Numbered from the stretch's first letter, positions 15,671 to 23,589 are shown. The stretch is DNA of 31,448 nt from an uncultured Collinsella sp. (GCA_900757465.1 CAAENY010000034.1:1-31448), one strand, 5' to 3'. Notes: generated by a model not told the origin, from the letters alone. Made by a program: numbers and translations.

Positions 15671-16489
15671 ATGTCTGCAATCACTATTCTGCTTGTTGCG
15701 ATTGTCGCGTTGCTTGCCGGTATGGAAGGCATTCTGGATGAGTTCCAGTTCCATCAGCCGCTCGTGGCATGCACGCTTATCGGTCTCGTAACCGGTCACC
15801 TTCAGGAGGGCATCCTCCTGGGCGGTTCGCTCCAGATGATGGCCCTTGGCTGGGCTAACGTCGGCGCCGCCGTCGCGCCTGATGCCGCTCTGGCCTCGGT
15901 CGCCTCTTCGATTATCATGGTGCTCGCCCTCAACGGCGGCGCCACCGATTCGGCTAAGGCCGTTACCGCCGCTATCGCCGTCGCCGTCCCGCTGTCGGTC
16001 GCTGGTCTGTTCCTGACCATGATCTGCCGTACCCTGGCTACCGCTATCGCTCACGCCATGGACGGTTGCGCCGAGAAGGGCGACTTCGCCGGCATCGAGC
16101 GCTGGCAGTACGCTGCCATCCTCATGCAGGGCCTTCGTATCGCCATCCCGGCAGTGCTTCTGTGCGTTATCCCGGCCGAGGCCGTTACCAACGCGCTTAA
16201 CGCTATGCCCGACTGGCTGTCCGGCGGCATGGCTGTCGGCGGCGGCATGGTCGCTTCCGTCGGTTACGCCATGGTCATCAACATGATGGCCACCAAGGAG
16301 ACCTGGCCGTTCTTCATCCTCGGCTTTGTCCTTGCTGCCATCCCTCAGCTCACGCTGATCGCCCTTGGTCTCATCGGCATCTCCCTTGCCCTCATCTACC
16401 TTGGCCTTAAGGATCTGGCCAAGCAGGGTGGCGGCATGGGCGGTGGCTCCGGCGACCCGCTCGGCGACATTCTGAACGATTACGAGTAG
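15671..16489 (+). CDS. Mannose-family PTS system EIIC component
   Basis: 272 residues, almost all hydrophobic helices. It is one of the two membrane subunits that form the sugar channel of the mannose/fructose/sorbose PTS. It shows the family segments FHQPLVACTLIGLVTGHLQ (near 27-45), GGSLQMMALGW and NMMATKETWPFF. The ribosome site AAAGGAGGG stands 8-14 nt before the ATG. The C-terminus has a glycine-rich tail (GGGMGGGSGD). It is co-transcribed with EIIAB and EIID; the next start is 16 bp beyond its stop. Confidence 0.95.
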   Translation: MSAITILLVAIVALLAGMEGILDEFQFHQPLVACTLIGLVTGHLQEGILLGGSLQMMALGWANVGAAVAPDAALASVASSIIMVLALNGGATDSAKAVTAAIAVAVPLSVAGLFLTMICRTLATAIAHAMDGCAEKGDFAGIERWQYAAILMQGLRIAIPAVLLCVIPAEAVTNALNAMPDWLSGGMAVGGGMVASVGYAMVINMMATKETWPFFILGFVLAAIPQLTLIALGLIGISLALIYLGLKDLAKQGGGMGGGSGDPLGDILNDYE

Positions 16490-16505
16490 GAGGGGAGTGA
16501 TACAT

Positions 16506-17426
16506 ATGGCAGAGAACAAGATTCAGCTCACCAAGGCTGACCGCAAGAAGGTTTGCTTCCGTCATCAGTTCCTTCAGGGCTCGTGGAACTACGAGCGTAT
16601 GCAGAACGGCGGCTGGTGCTTCGCAATGATCCCTGCGATCAAGAAGCTCTACACCAACAAGGATGACCAGATTGCCGCCCTTAAGCGCCACCTGGAGTTC
16701 TATAACACCCATCCTTATGTTTCCGCCCCCGTCATTGGCGTCACCCTCGCTCTCGAGGAGGAGCGCGCCAACGGTGCTCCGATCGACGACGTTGCCATTC
16801 AGGGCGTCAAGGTCGGTATGATGGGCCCGCTCGCCGGCGTCGGCGACCCCGCCTTCTGGTTCACCCTTCGCCCGATCCTGGGTGCTCTGGGCGCTTCCCT
16901 GGCCCTGTCCGGCAGCATCGCCGGTCCGCTGCTGTTCTTCTTCGCGTGGAACATCATCCGTTACGCTTTCCTGTGGTACACGCAGGAGTTTGGCTACAAG
17001 GTCGGCTCCTCCATCGCCAAGGACCTCTCTGGTGGTCTGATGGGCAAGGTTACCGAGGGTGCTTCCATCCTGGGTATGTTCATCATCGGCGCCCTGGTCG
17101 AGCGCTGGGTGTCCATCTCCTTCACCCCGGTCGTCTCCAAGGTCACGCAGTCTGCTGGCGCCTATATCGACTGGGCCAACCTGCCCGCCGGTTCTGAGGG
17201 CATCAAGCAGGCACTGACGATGTACAGCTCTGTCGGTGCCAACGCACTCGACCCGGTGAAGGTCACCACGCTTCAGGCCAACCTCGATCAGCTCATCCCC
17301 GGCCTTGCCGCCGTGTGCCTGACCCTGCTGGTCTGCAAGCTTCTCAAGAAGAAGGTCAGCCCGATCGTCATCATCCTGGCTCTCTTCGCCGTCGGCATCA
17401 TCGGTCGCGTCTGCGGCTTCATGTAA
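16506..17426 (+). CDS. Mannose-family PTS system EIID component
   Basis: 306 residues from the ATG at 16506 (GGAGGGGAG upstream; the in-frame GTG at 16497 overlaps that site and is rejected). It pairs with EIIC to form the membrane transporter. The soluble N-terminus has the family pattern RHQFLQGSWNYERMQNGG, followed by LEFYNTHPYVSAPVIG and the hallmark GPLAGVGDPAFWFTLRPI. The last 100 residues contain membrane helices and end at a short hydrophobic tail. It closes the three-gene transporter, and a strong hairpin terminator follows before the DUF956 gene. Confidence 0.95.
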   Translation: MAENKIQLTKADRKKVCFRHQFLQGSWNYERMQNGGWCFAMIPAIKKLYTNKDDQIAALKRHLEFYNTHPYVSAPVIGVTLALEEERANGAPIDDVAIQGVKVGMMGPLAGVGDPAFWFTLRPILGALGASLALSGSIAGPLLFFFAWNIIRYAFLWYTQEFGYKVGSSIAKDLSGGLMGKVTEGASILGMFIIGALVERWVSISFTPVVSKVTQSAGAYIDWANLPAGSEGIKQALTMYSSVGANALDPVKVTTLQANLDQLIPGLAAVCLTLLVCKLLKKKVSPIVIILALFAVGIIGRVCGFM

Positions 17427-17482
17427 GCACGCTTCGGCTTAAGACCGAGAGTTGCTAGGCAAGGGCTTTTGAGCCATTGAAA

Positions 17483-17527
17483 CGGACCGCACCCGGTGGG
17501 TACACTGGATGCGGTCCGATTGTTTTT
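17483..17527 (+). terminator. Terminator between EIID and the DUF956 gene
   Basis: CGGACCGCA (17483-17491) pairs with TGCGGTCCG (17510-17518), followed by ATTGTTTTTATT. It lies only 20 bp before the next start, so it probably lets a fraction of transcripts through, setting the level of the downstream gene. Confidence 0.85.
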
Positions 17528-17546
17528 ATTGGAGGGCGAGGCGCGT

Positions 17547-17945
17547 ATGGCGCAATCTCAGAACAGCACGGTCGATCTGGCAACGCCGGCAACCTGCCTG
17601 ATGGGGCTTACCAGTCACGGTAACGTCATGGTGGGCAATAAGGCGTTTGAGTACTATAACGAGCGTAATCCCGAGGACTATATTCAGATCCCGTGGGACG
17701 AGGTCGACTATATTGCCGCCGAGGTTTTGCGCGGCACCAAGAAGATCACGCGTTTTGCCATCTTTACCAAAGAGAATGGCCACTTTACGTTTTCGACGCG
17801 CAATGACAAAGAAACGCTTCGCGCGGTGCGTAAGTACGTTGACGAGAACAAGCTCGTTCGTTCGCCCGATTTTATTGACGTGACCGCCAAGGGCGCCAAG
17901 AGCATCCCCTCTGTCATCAAGAACCTTTTCCACAAAGGCAACTAG
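17547..17945 (+). CDS. DUF956 family protein (ManO-like)
   Basis: 132 residues from the ATG at 17547 (GGAGGG upstream). The sequence matches the DUF956 pattern: VDLATPATCLMGLT, GNVMVGNKAFEYYNERN, and IQIPWDEVDYI. In lactic acid bacteria the DUF956 protein ManO is encoded next to the mannose PTS and influences its expression. Its position directly after this PTS operon, behind a terminator, fits an accessory role for this transporter. It is soluble and cytoplasmic with no membrane segment. The mechanism in this class of bacteria is not known. Confidence 0.88.
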   Translation: MAQSQNSTVDLATPATCLMGLTSHGNVMVGNKAFEYYNERNPEDYIQIPWDEVDYIAAEVLRGTKKITRFAIFTKENGHFTFSTRNDKETLRAVRKYVDENKLVRSPDFIDVTAKGAKSIPSVIKNLFHKGN

Positions 17946-17953
17946 CTCACCAT

Positions 17954-18022
17954 AAGTTGCGGTGAAATAGTTCCTAACTACGGCTTTGGATGCTTCAGAC
18001 AGGAACTAATCCACCGCAACTT
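17954..18022. repeat. Palindromic repeat D, copy 2
   Basis: The 22-nt left arm at 17954-17975 (same sequence as in copy 1) pairs with AGGAACTAATCCACCGCAAC and two further T at 18001-18022, with one mismatch. The loop differs from copy 1. It starts 9 bp after the DUF956 stop, just as copy 1 starts 11 bp after hypA, so the element sits at gene 3' ends. No T tract follows here. Confidence 0.85.
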
Positions 18023-18080
18023 CGAAGTCTAGTCATGCGACGTATGGCAATGCAGTAAATCTGCTACACTAGTACAACAT

Positions 18081-18156
18081 GCCTCCGTAGCTCAGGGGAT
18101 AGAGCACCGCTCTCCTAAAGCGGGTGTCGACGGTTCGAATCCGCCCGGGGGCACCA
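18081..18156 (+). tRNA. tRNA-Arg (anticodon CCT)
   Basis: 76 nt including an encoded CCA end. The acceptor arms GCCTCCG/CGGGGGC, D-arm GCTC/GAGC, anticodon arm CCGCT/AGCGG with loop CTCCTAA (anticodon CCT, reading AGG), and T-loop TTCGAAT are all present. The T stem has one A-C mismatch. It marks the boundary between ordinary chromosome and the accessory region to its right. tRNA 3' ends are common integration sites, but I found no second copy of the tRNA end within the window. Confidence 0.95.
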
Positions 18157-18165
18157 GAAAAATCG

Positions 18166-18206
18166 CAGGTCAGGAGTTAGTTTTGCTTCTGACCTGTTCT
18201 GGTTTT
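18166..18206 (+). terminator. Terminator of the tRNA-Arg gene
   Basis: CAGGTCAG (18166-18173) pairs with CTGACCTG (18189-18196), followed by the T-rich TTCTGGTTTT. Confidence 0.75.
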
Positions 18207-18287
18207 AGGGTTAAGAACTGCTTTTGTTTGTAAATCTGGTAAGTAAATAATTTAACTTACCGAGTTTTCCACTGAAAACAGGAAATC

Positions 18288-18451
18288 ACCATTTTGGGGA
18301 TAAAAAGTTTTCAACAGCCGTTAGTCGGTTCCATTTTGGTGAAGCGCTTCCTCAATTTGGGTAAAAAATTTCACCATTTTGATGATTCGGCTGCTTTGAG
18401 TTTTTGATAAAAACGCCTGTTCAGAAGCTTGCGCTATACCCATTTTGGTGA
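18288..18451. repeat. Four copies of a CCATTTTGG motif in AT-rich spacer
   Basis: CCATTTTG(G/A) occurs at 18289, 18331, 18373 and 18440. It is usually extended as TCACCATTTTG on one side or as CCATTTTGGTGAA, its partly inverted form, on the other. The stretch is much more AT-rich than its surroundings and contains no gene. It could be a binding array (iteron-like or recombinase arm sites) next to the tRNA. Confidence 0.5.
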
Positions 18452-18483
18452 AATCAATTAATAGAGAAATATACTATAAAAAT

Positions 18484-18661
18484 ATAGGGACGGCGATGCC
18501 GTCCTCTTCGCTCGCGAAGCTCGCTGCGCGGCCACGTACCGTGTCCTTGCCGCCGGCTAAGCCGTCGATAAAGAATAGGGACAGCGATGCTGTCCCCCTT
18601 CGCTCGCGAAGCTCGCTGCGCGGTCACGTGCCGTGACCTTGCCGCCGGCTGTGCCGTCGAT
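18484..18661. repeat. Tandem pair of about 86-bp structured repeats (repeat E)
   Basis: Unit 1 (18484-18569) and unit 2 (18575-18661) are nearly identical. Each starts with a small hairpin, GACGGC-GAT-GCCGTC in unit 1 and GACAGC-GAT-GCTGTC in unit 2: the bases changed on both arms so pairing is kept. Each then has TTCGC-TC-GCGAA and a GGTCACG/CGTGACC-type stem. The compensating changes suggest that the folded form matters. The gap between the repeats and the regulator at 18698 holds only a further GATTGATT-rich stretch. Confidence 0.8.
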
Positions 18662-18697
18662 TGATTCGCTCACTGCGTTCGCTGATTGATTGATGGA

Positions 18698-18946
18698 CTA
18701 ATCCGTTTTCTCAGTCACACCAGTCATGAGTGCAGCGATTGTCATGTCGAATCCGTTAGCAATTTTACAGAGGTTAGAAAGACTGACATTTCTTCGTCCG
18801 ACCTCTATCGAGGCGTAGTAAGACCTGTCCATGCCGATGCGATTCGCAAATTGTACTTGAGAGTAACCAGACTTTGATCTTAATTCTTTGCAGCGTAGAC
18901 CAAAGGATCGTTGTAGCGGCGAGATATCCATGACAAAAAGAGTCAT
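18698..18946 (-). CDS. XRE-family helix-turn-helix regulator
   Basis: 82 residues from the ATG at 18946. A Cro/CI-type helix-turn-helix covers about residues 12-70 (LRCKELRSKSGYSQVQFANRIGMD then YYASIEVGRRNVSLSNLCKIA). It is a one-domain DNA-binding protein. No Shine-Dalgarno is visible. The symmetric promoter at 18949-18985 would start the minus transcript within a few bases of this ATG, so translation is probably leaderless. An alternative ATG is at 18931 (MDISPLQRS). An 18-bp inverted repeat straddles the first codons. It is divergent from the giant surface protein gene and probably controls both itself and that gene; this is inference. Confidence 0.85.
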   Translation of the reverse strand: MTLFVMDISPLQRSFGLRCKELRSKSGYSQVQFANRIGMDRSYYASIEVGRRNVSLSNLCKIANGFDMTIAALMTGVTEKTD

Positions 18947-18950
18947 GGAT
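18926..18950. promoter_or_regulatory. Inverted repeat over the start of the XRE gene
   Basis: Perfect 9-bp arms ATCCATGAC (18926-18934) and GTCATGGAT (18942-18950) are separated by 7 nt and lie over the regulator's start codon. This is a likely autoregulatory operator. Confidence 0.55.
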
Positions 18951-18985
18951 TGTTGTATAAAAGCCAACGGACTATATACAACAAT
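18949..18985. promoter_or_regulatory. Symmetric face-to-face divergent promoter
   Basis: Perfect 11-bp arms ATTGTTGTATA (18949-18959) and TATACAACAAT (18975-18985). On the plus strand TTGTTG (18950-18955) is 17 bp from TATATA (18973-18978). On the minus strand TTGTTG (18984-18979) is 17 bp from TTTATA (18961-18956). One palindrome therefore holds two overlapping promoters of consensus spacing pointing in opposite directions. Confidence 0.65.
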
Positions 18986-19068
18986 CCCTGTTAAGGCGCA
19001 TAATTATCTCTATTGGAAAGCACTCTGATGCCCAGTCGGATAGGGCACGGAAAAGGAATGGAATAGCA

Positions 19069-22000
19069 ATGACTCAGGGAAAGCATTTCGCTGCCGGCGG
19101 CGACCACTTCGCCACACTGCCAAACAAAAAGATTCACGCCCCGAAGGGGATCGCGCGTCTGACCGTCACCGCGGCGACCATGGCCGCCATGACCGGATCG
19201 AGCCTCATCTCACCGTTCACGGCATTCGCCCAGACCGGTGACGGGGGCACGCAGCACCCCGCCGTGATGTCGCCGATCGCCGCCCATGCCGGCGCTGCAT
19301 CCGGTACCGGCGCGAAATCCGCCGCACAGACCATCGCGGACCTGCAGAAGGCAGTCGACGAGGCGAAGGCGAAGGAGGACGCCGCCAAGGCATCCTACGA
19401 TGAGGCCGCCGATCCCTACAACGAGGCGGCTTCCGCCCGCGACCAGGCCAAGGCATCCTACGATTCTGCAGTCAGCGCCGGCACGGCAGCCGACCGAGCG
19501 GCAATGGACGAGTACGCCCGTCAGGTCGCGGAGGGCAAGGACGCCGCCGACGCTGCCGGCAAGGACCTCGAGCAGGCGAAGGCGGGTCTCGCAGACGCCA
19601 AGGCGGATGCGTCCGAGAAGGACGAAGCGTACCAGTCCGCCCTCAAGGCGGCCCAGGATGCCAAGGATGCCCTCGATAAAGCCAAGGCAGATGCCGTAAG
19701 CGCCGCCCCGGAGGCAATCAGTGCCGCCGAGCAGGCCGTGCGCGACGCCCAGGCTGCCGTGAGCAGGGCACAGGCCGAACTCGACAACGCCAACGCGACG
19801 CTTGCCGATGCCCAGTCCAAGCTGGTTGCGGCCCAGTCTGCAAAGGATGCCGCCGATGCCGTCCTTGTCGCAGCCAAGCAGAACAAGGACGCGGCGGATG
19901 CGAAGGCCGCAGCCGCCAGCGCCGCCTATGAGCAGGCGAAAGCCGACCTCGCCGCAGCGGAGGCAGGCGCCAGCGGTCCGGAGTACGATGCGGCGAAACA
20001 GAAGGTCGCGGACGCAGAGGCAGCCCTCGCCGCCGCACGAGCGGTGCAGTCCCAGTGCGAGTCCGAGCTCGAGCAGGCGCAGTCCGCTGCGGCAACGGCA
20101 CAGGCCGACCTGAATGATGCCCAGGCGTCCCTCTCCGTAAAGCAGCAGACCGCGGTCGATGCCGAATCCGGTGTGAACGCCGCCCAATCCGCTCTCGATG
20201 CCGCGAACGCCGCCCTCGATGCCGCGAAGCAGGCGAATGCCGACGCCGTCGCCAAGCTGGATGCCGCGAAGCAGGCTGTCAAGGACGCCGAGTCCGCCAA
20301 GGAAGCCGCCGACGTAGAGCTTGCGAACGCCAAGGTCGCAAAGGATACCGCAGACGCCTCCGTGACCGCCGCGCAGCAGAAGGTCGACGAGGCACAGGCG
20401 AAACTCGATTCCGCCGACGCGCAACTCAAGCAGGGAGCCATCGGCTTCTTCCGTGCCATGGGTGCCGATGACGCAGTCAACATCATCCTGAACGCCAAAT
20501 ATGCCGGAAAGACCGAAGTCGGCAACTCCAAGGACGCCACGTCCCTTGATAACATGCTCAATGCGATCAGGTGGATGAAGTCCGTCAACGACTACCGCAA
20601 GTCGGTCGGCCTGTCCGAGCTCCAGGTCACCTACAAGCTCATCGCCGGTGCCATTGCGGATGCCAACTACAGTGACACTGTGCTCGATCATGCCCGTCAA
20701 TATGATTTTGCCGAAAACCTGGCATGGAATTACGGAATCGATCCGAGTGGGCAGTGGATCGAGCAGGAGAAGGGCTTTTTCGACAAGGCAACGGAGACCC
20801 TTTATGGAGTCACCGGTCTTGTCGGCAAGGATGCCTATGATTTCTATGCAAAGAACGGCGTCGCAATCAACCATTGGATTGCAAACAACTGCCGCTGGGA
20901 GAACGGCAGCAGCGGCACCGTCGGTCATTACATGAACATCATCAATCCCGAACTCGCCGTTATGGGAATGGCAACCTGCACCAAGGGCACCATGTCCGGG
21001 CTTCAGACGCAGTGCTACACCGCAGAGATCTCCGGCTGGTCCGGCTCCGGTTGGAACACGAACCCCATCTCCGTCGACGAGTACGAGCAAAAGCTGACCT
21101 CCTACATCGACGGTCTCAAGAACGCCAAGAGCGCACTCGACGCAGCCAAGGCCGATCTCGCCGCCAAGCAGCAGGCAGCCACCGACGCCGTTGAAACCGT
21201 CCAGCAGAAGCAGGTCGCAGCGGATTCCGCACAGGCAGGTATCGATGCCGCGAAGCAGGACGTCACCGATGCCCAGCGTGCCGTCGATGCCGCAAAGGCC
21301 GATCTCGCCGCCAAGCAGCAGGGCGTCACGGATGCCCGAGCTGGGTTGGATGCGGCGAAATCGAACCTCGATGCCGCCAACGCGGCAGTCGTTACGGCAA
21401 AGTCGACCGTCCAGCAGAAGCAGGTCGCCTTTGATGCCGCCAACGCAGCCGTAACGACCGCACAGTCTAAGTTGGATTCCGCCAAGGCGGACACCGCTGC
21501 TAAGCAGCAGGGCGTGGACGATGCGAACGCCGACCTCGCGAAGTTCTTCCAGGACGTCGCCGACGCCAAGAAGGCGGTCGATACCGCAAAGAGCGTCCAT
21601 GACGCGGCGGCAGCCGATCAGGTCGAGAAAGCGACAGTCCTCGCCGCCGCCAAGCAAAAGGCGGACGGCACCGCAAGCGCCCTCGCGGATGCTCAGCGTG
21701 CCGTCGATGCCGCAAGGACCGGCACTGGCGTTGCCGCCGACAAGCTCACCGGCTCCCAGACCGATCTCGAGGACGCACAGTCGAACCTCGACATCCTCAC
21801 CGGTCTTGCCGCGAAGCTCGCAGAGGCACAGCGGCGCGAGCAGGATGCAGTAAAGGCCGTCAATGACACCAAGGCCGCGCTCGATGCCGCGAAGGCGGAT
21901 ACCATCGCCGCCGAGTCCCTGGTCTCCGCCGCCGAGCAGGTAAAGGCGCAGGCAGACGCCAAGCTGTCGAAGCTGAACTCCATCGATGCCGGCGCGGCGA

Positions 22001-22425
22001 TCGCTTCCGGCCATGATGTGAACGCGGATGACGCCCTCAACGCGCTTTTCGCCGCAGCAGTCGAGGCACGTGCCAAGGTCGCGCCCGCCAAGGCCATCCT
22101 GGACGAGAAGCAGGCCGCGGTGGACGGGCTCCAACCCGGCTATGATGCGGCACTCGCTGCCTACGAGCAGGCGAAGTCCGACTGCATCGCGGCAGAGCAG
22201 GAGCTTTCCGCCGAGATCGCCCGTCAGGAGGCGGAGGAGGCCGCAAAGAAGCAGGCGGCATACAGCCCGAAGCACCTCGCCGGCACGGAGACCGCCCAGT
22301 CCGGTAGCCTCGCCCAGACCGGCGACCGCGCGGGCCTCATCGGGGAGACGTTTGTCATCGGCGGCACCGTCCTCGTGGCGACCGGCGTCTTCCTCGACCG
22401 GAAGAAGCGCCGCGAGCAGATGTAA
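19069..22425 (+). CDS. Cell-wall-anchored coiled-coil protein with a central CAP domain
   Basis: 1118 residues, with AAAGGAA 11 nt before the ATG. An N-terminal signal peptide ends near residue 55 (FTAFA/QTG). Residues about 85-475 and 685-1060 are Ala/Lys/Asp/Gln-rich heptad-like helices, expected to form long rods. Between them, at about 494-660, is a CAP/SCP-like domain (YDFAENLAWNYG, GHYMNIINPELAVMGMA). The C-terminus has a sorting signal, LAQTG (1081-1085), then a hydrophobic helix and the basic tail RKKRREQM. LAxTG is the form used by class E sortases of actinobacteria. The rod modules are also repeated in DNA, for example GCCGATCTCGCCGCCAAGCA near 21150 and 21299. It is probably a stalked surface adhesin. 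It is divergent from the XRE regulator. Confidence 0.88.
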   Translation: MTQGKHFAAGGDHFATLPNKKIHAPKGIARLTVTAATMAAMTGSSLISPFTAFAQTGDGGTQHPAVMSPIAAHAGAASGTGAKSAAQTIADLQKAVDEAKAKEDAAKASYDEAADPYNEAASARDQAKASYDSAVSAGTAADRAAMDEYARQVAEGKDAADAAGKDLEQAKAGLADAKADASEKDEAYQSALKAAQDAKDALDKAKADAVSAAPEAISAAEQAVRDAQAAVSRAQAELDNANATLADAQSKLVAAQSAKDAADAVLVAAKQNKDAADAKAAAASAAYEQAKADLAAAEAGASGPEYDAAKQKVADAEAALAAARAVQSQCESELEQAQSAAATAQADLNDAQASLSVKQQTAVDAESGVNAAQSALDAANAALDAAKQANADAVAKLDAAKQAVKDAESAKEAADVELANAKVAKDTADASVTAAQQKVDEAQAKLDSADAQLKQGAIGFFRAMGADDAVNIILNAKYAGKTEVGNSKDATSLDNMLNAIRWMKSVNDYRKSVGLSELQVTYKLIAGAIADANYSDTVLDHARQYDFAENLAWNYGIDPSGQWIEQEKGFFDKATETLYGVTGLVGKDAYDFYAKNGVAINHWIANNCRWENGSSGTVGHYMNIINPELAVMGMATCTKGTMSGLQTQCYTAEISGWSGSGWNTNPISVDEYEQKLTSYIDGLKNAKSALDAAKADLAAKQQAATDAVETVQQKQVAADSAQAGIDAAKQDVTDAQRAVDAAKADLAAKQQGVTDARAGLDAAKSNLDAANAAVVTAKSTVQQKQVAFDAANAAVTTAQSKLDSAKADTAAKQQGVDDANADLAKFFQDVADAKKAVDTAKSVHDAAAADQVEKATVLAAAKQKADGTASALADAQRAVDAARTGTGVAADKLTGSQTDLEDAQSNLDILTGLAAKLAEAQRREQDAVKAVNDTKAALDAAKADTIAAESLVSAAEQVKAQADAKLSKLNSIDAGAAIASGHDVNADDALNALFAAAVEARAKVAPAKAILDEKQAAVDGLQPGYDAALAAYEQAKSDCIAAEQELSAEIARQEAEEAAKKQAAYSPKHLAGTETAQSGSLAQTGDRAGLIGETFVIGGTVLVATGVFLDRKKRREQM

Positions 22426-22490
22426 AAGCGAGTCGGGTGTTGGATATCGGCTAGTGTCCAACGCCCGGTTTCATGGACAGGGAGATCGGT

Positions 22491-23141
22491 GTGAGAACAA
22501 AGGCTATTATCGTTGCGCTTCTGGTGTGCCTTTCGGCACCTCAACTTGGATGTGCCAGCGTTGCAAAGCAAGGAAGCGGCTCTACGGAAAGGGCCGCCAC
22601 AGCGGTAAAGAATAAAGACAAAAAGAAGCCAAGCGAAGAAAAGGCGGCGCAAACCTCTGGAACCAAGACCGAGGAGAAGAAAGAATCCGACGACAAGGAC
22701 CAGAAGTCCGATGACTCCAAGAAGGAGGATAACAAGTCTTCCGATTCCTCGAAGTCGGACAACAAGGGCGATTCCTCCCAGTCCAAGCAGAATTCCGGCA
22801 ATTCGCAGAGTTCCGGCAGCAACAATTCCTCTTCCAACGGCGGCAGCCAGAAGAAGTGGGTTGCCGAGCAGGGCCACTGGGAGACAGATTACAGCCAGGT
22901 CTGGGTGCCGAATGTGGTTTATACGCGCCATGAACGTTGGATCTGCAGTGCATGCCACGCAGCATTTGGATCTGCAGCCGAAATGGACGCTCACGCTCAC
23001 GCTACTTTTGGCGATGCGCAGCATCCTAACGGCGGTTCTGCAATCAATGATTCGTATACCACCTCTGAGGACCAAGGACATTATGAACAGCAGGCTACGG
23101 GACAACATTGGGTTGTCGACGTCGCCGGCCACTGGGAGTAA
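22491..23141 (+). CDS. Secreted (possible lipo-) protein with a CxxC...HxH motif
   Basis: 216 residues from the GTG at 22491 (GGGAGAT about 4 nt upstream; the ATG at 22473 lacks a site). The N-terminus is a signal peptide (TKAIIVALLVCLSAPQLG) ending at a cysteine, C21. QLGC is not an ideal lipobox, so lipidation is uncertain. Residues about 35-120 are a very hydrophilic Lys/Glu then Ser/Asn/Gly linker, typical of wall-spanning stalks. The C-terminal domain has WICSACHAAFGSAAEMDAHAHATFG, with C152, C155, H168 and H170 arranged like a zinc-binding C2H2 knuckle. It is flanked by HWETDYSQVWVP and HWVVDVAGHWE, repeats seen around this motif in other Gram-positive surface proteins. It lies 65 bp after the rod protein and is probably in the same operon; a terminator follows. 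Confidence 0.8.
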   Translation: MRTKAIIVALLVCLSAPQLGCASVAKQGSGSTERAATAVKNKDKKKPSEEKAAQTSGTKTEEKKESDDKDQKSDDSKKEDNKSSDSSKSDNKGDSSQSKQNSGNSQSSGSNNSSSNGGSQKKWVAEQGHWETDYSQVWVPNVVYTRHERWICSACHAAFGSAAEMDAHAHATFGDAQHPNGGSAINDSYTTSEDQGHYEQQATGQHWVVDVAGHWE

Positions 23142-23191
23142 TGTGCATCGTTCCTCTCCTCTTACATTCGGTAAATGTTTATTTATTTGTG

Positions 23192-23216
23192 GGCGGCCGG
23201 TTCGGCCGCCTTTTTT
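23192..23216 (+). terminator. Terminator of the surface-protein operon
   Basis: GGCGGCCG-GTT-CGGCCGCC (23192-23210) followed by TTTTTT. Confidence 0.92.
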
Positions 23217-23524
23217 AGACGCCCAGTCTGGGAGCAAACGATAGGAAAGCAATCAAACGAGAGGCCGTTCCAAAAGAATTCGGCGGTGCCGGATGCTTCG
23301 GGCAAAACCTTCCGCAAATCGGTAAGGTCTTCCATCGACTTGCTCCAGCCCTCGCCCGGAGTCCGCTACAGCGAATTTCTAACACTCAGCATCCTTCGCG
23401 TTAAAAATTCGCTTCCGCTCACGGTCTCCGCTGACACTACGACACCGCGAAGCCTTTCGCTCGAAACGAGGCCTCTCATTTCGTGTCTACGCTACGCTTC
23501 GCCCAATCGCCGTCCCGGTGATTG

Positions 23525-23589
23525 CAAGATTGGTGTTGGGCTAGATAAATGGGGCCATACTCGCCCCCTTTATCTGCCAACACATCTTG
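23525..23589. repeat. Long imperfect hairpin
   Basis: Successive paired blocks are CAAGAT/ATCTTG, GTGTTGG/CCAACAC, AGATAAA/TTTATCT and GGGG/CCCC, with short bulges between them and a loop around CCATACTCG. The whole 65-nt stretch folds on itself. It could be part of oriT, a single-strand origin or an RNA attenuator. Confidence 0.7.

Noticed and set aside
18126..18156. Attachment site created by duplication of the tRNA 3' end
   Set aside because: No second copy of the tRNA-Arg 3' segment was found between 18157 and 31448.
19210..22461. 1083-residue open frame on the minus strand
   Set aside because: It is the mirror of the Ala-rich coiled-coil gene. Its Gly/Leu/Cys/Arg-rich composition is what the repeated GCC/GAC codons give in antisense, and it has no domain or ribosome site.
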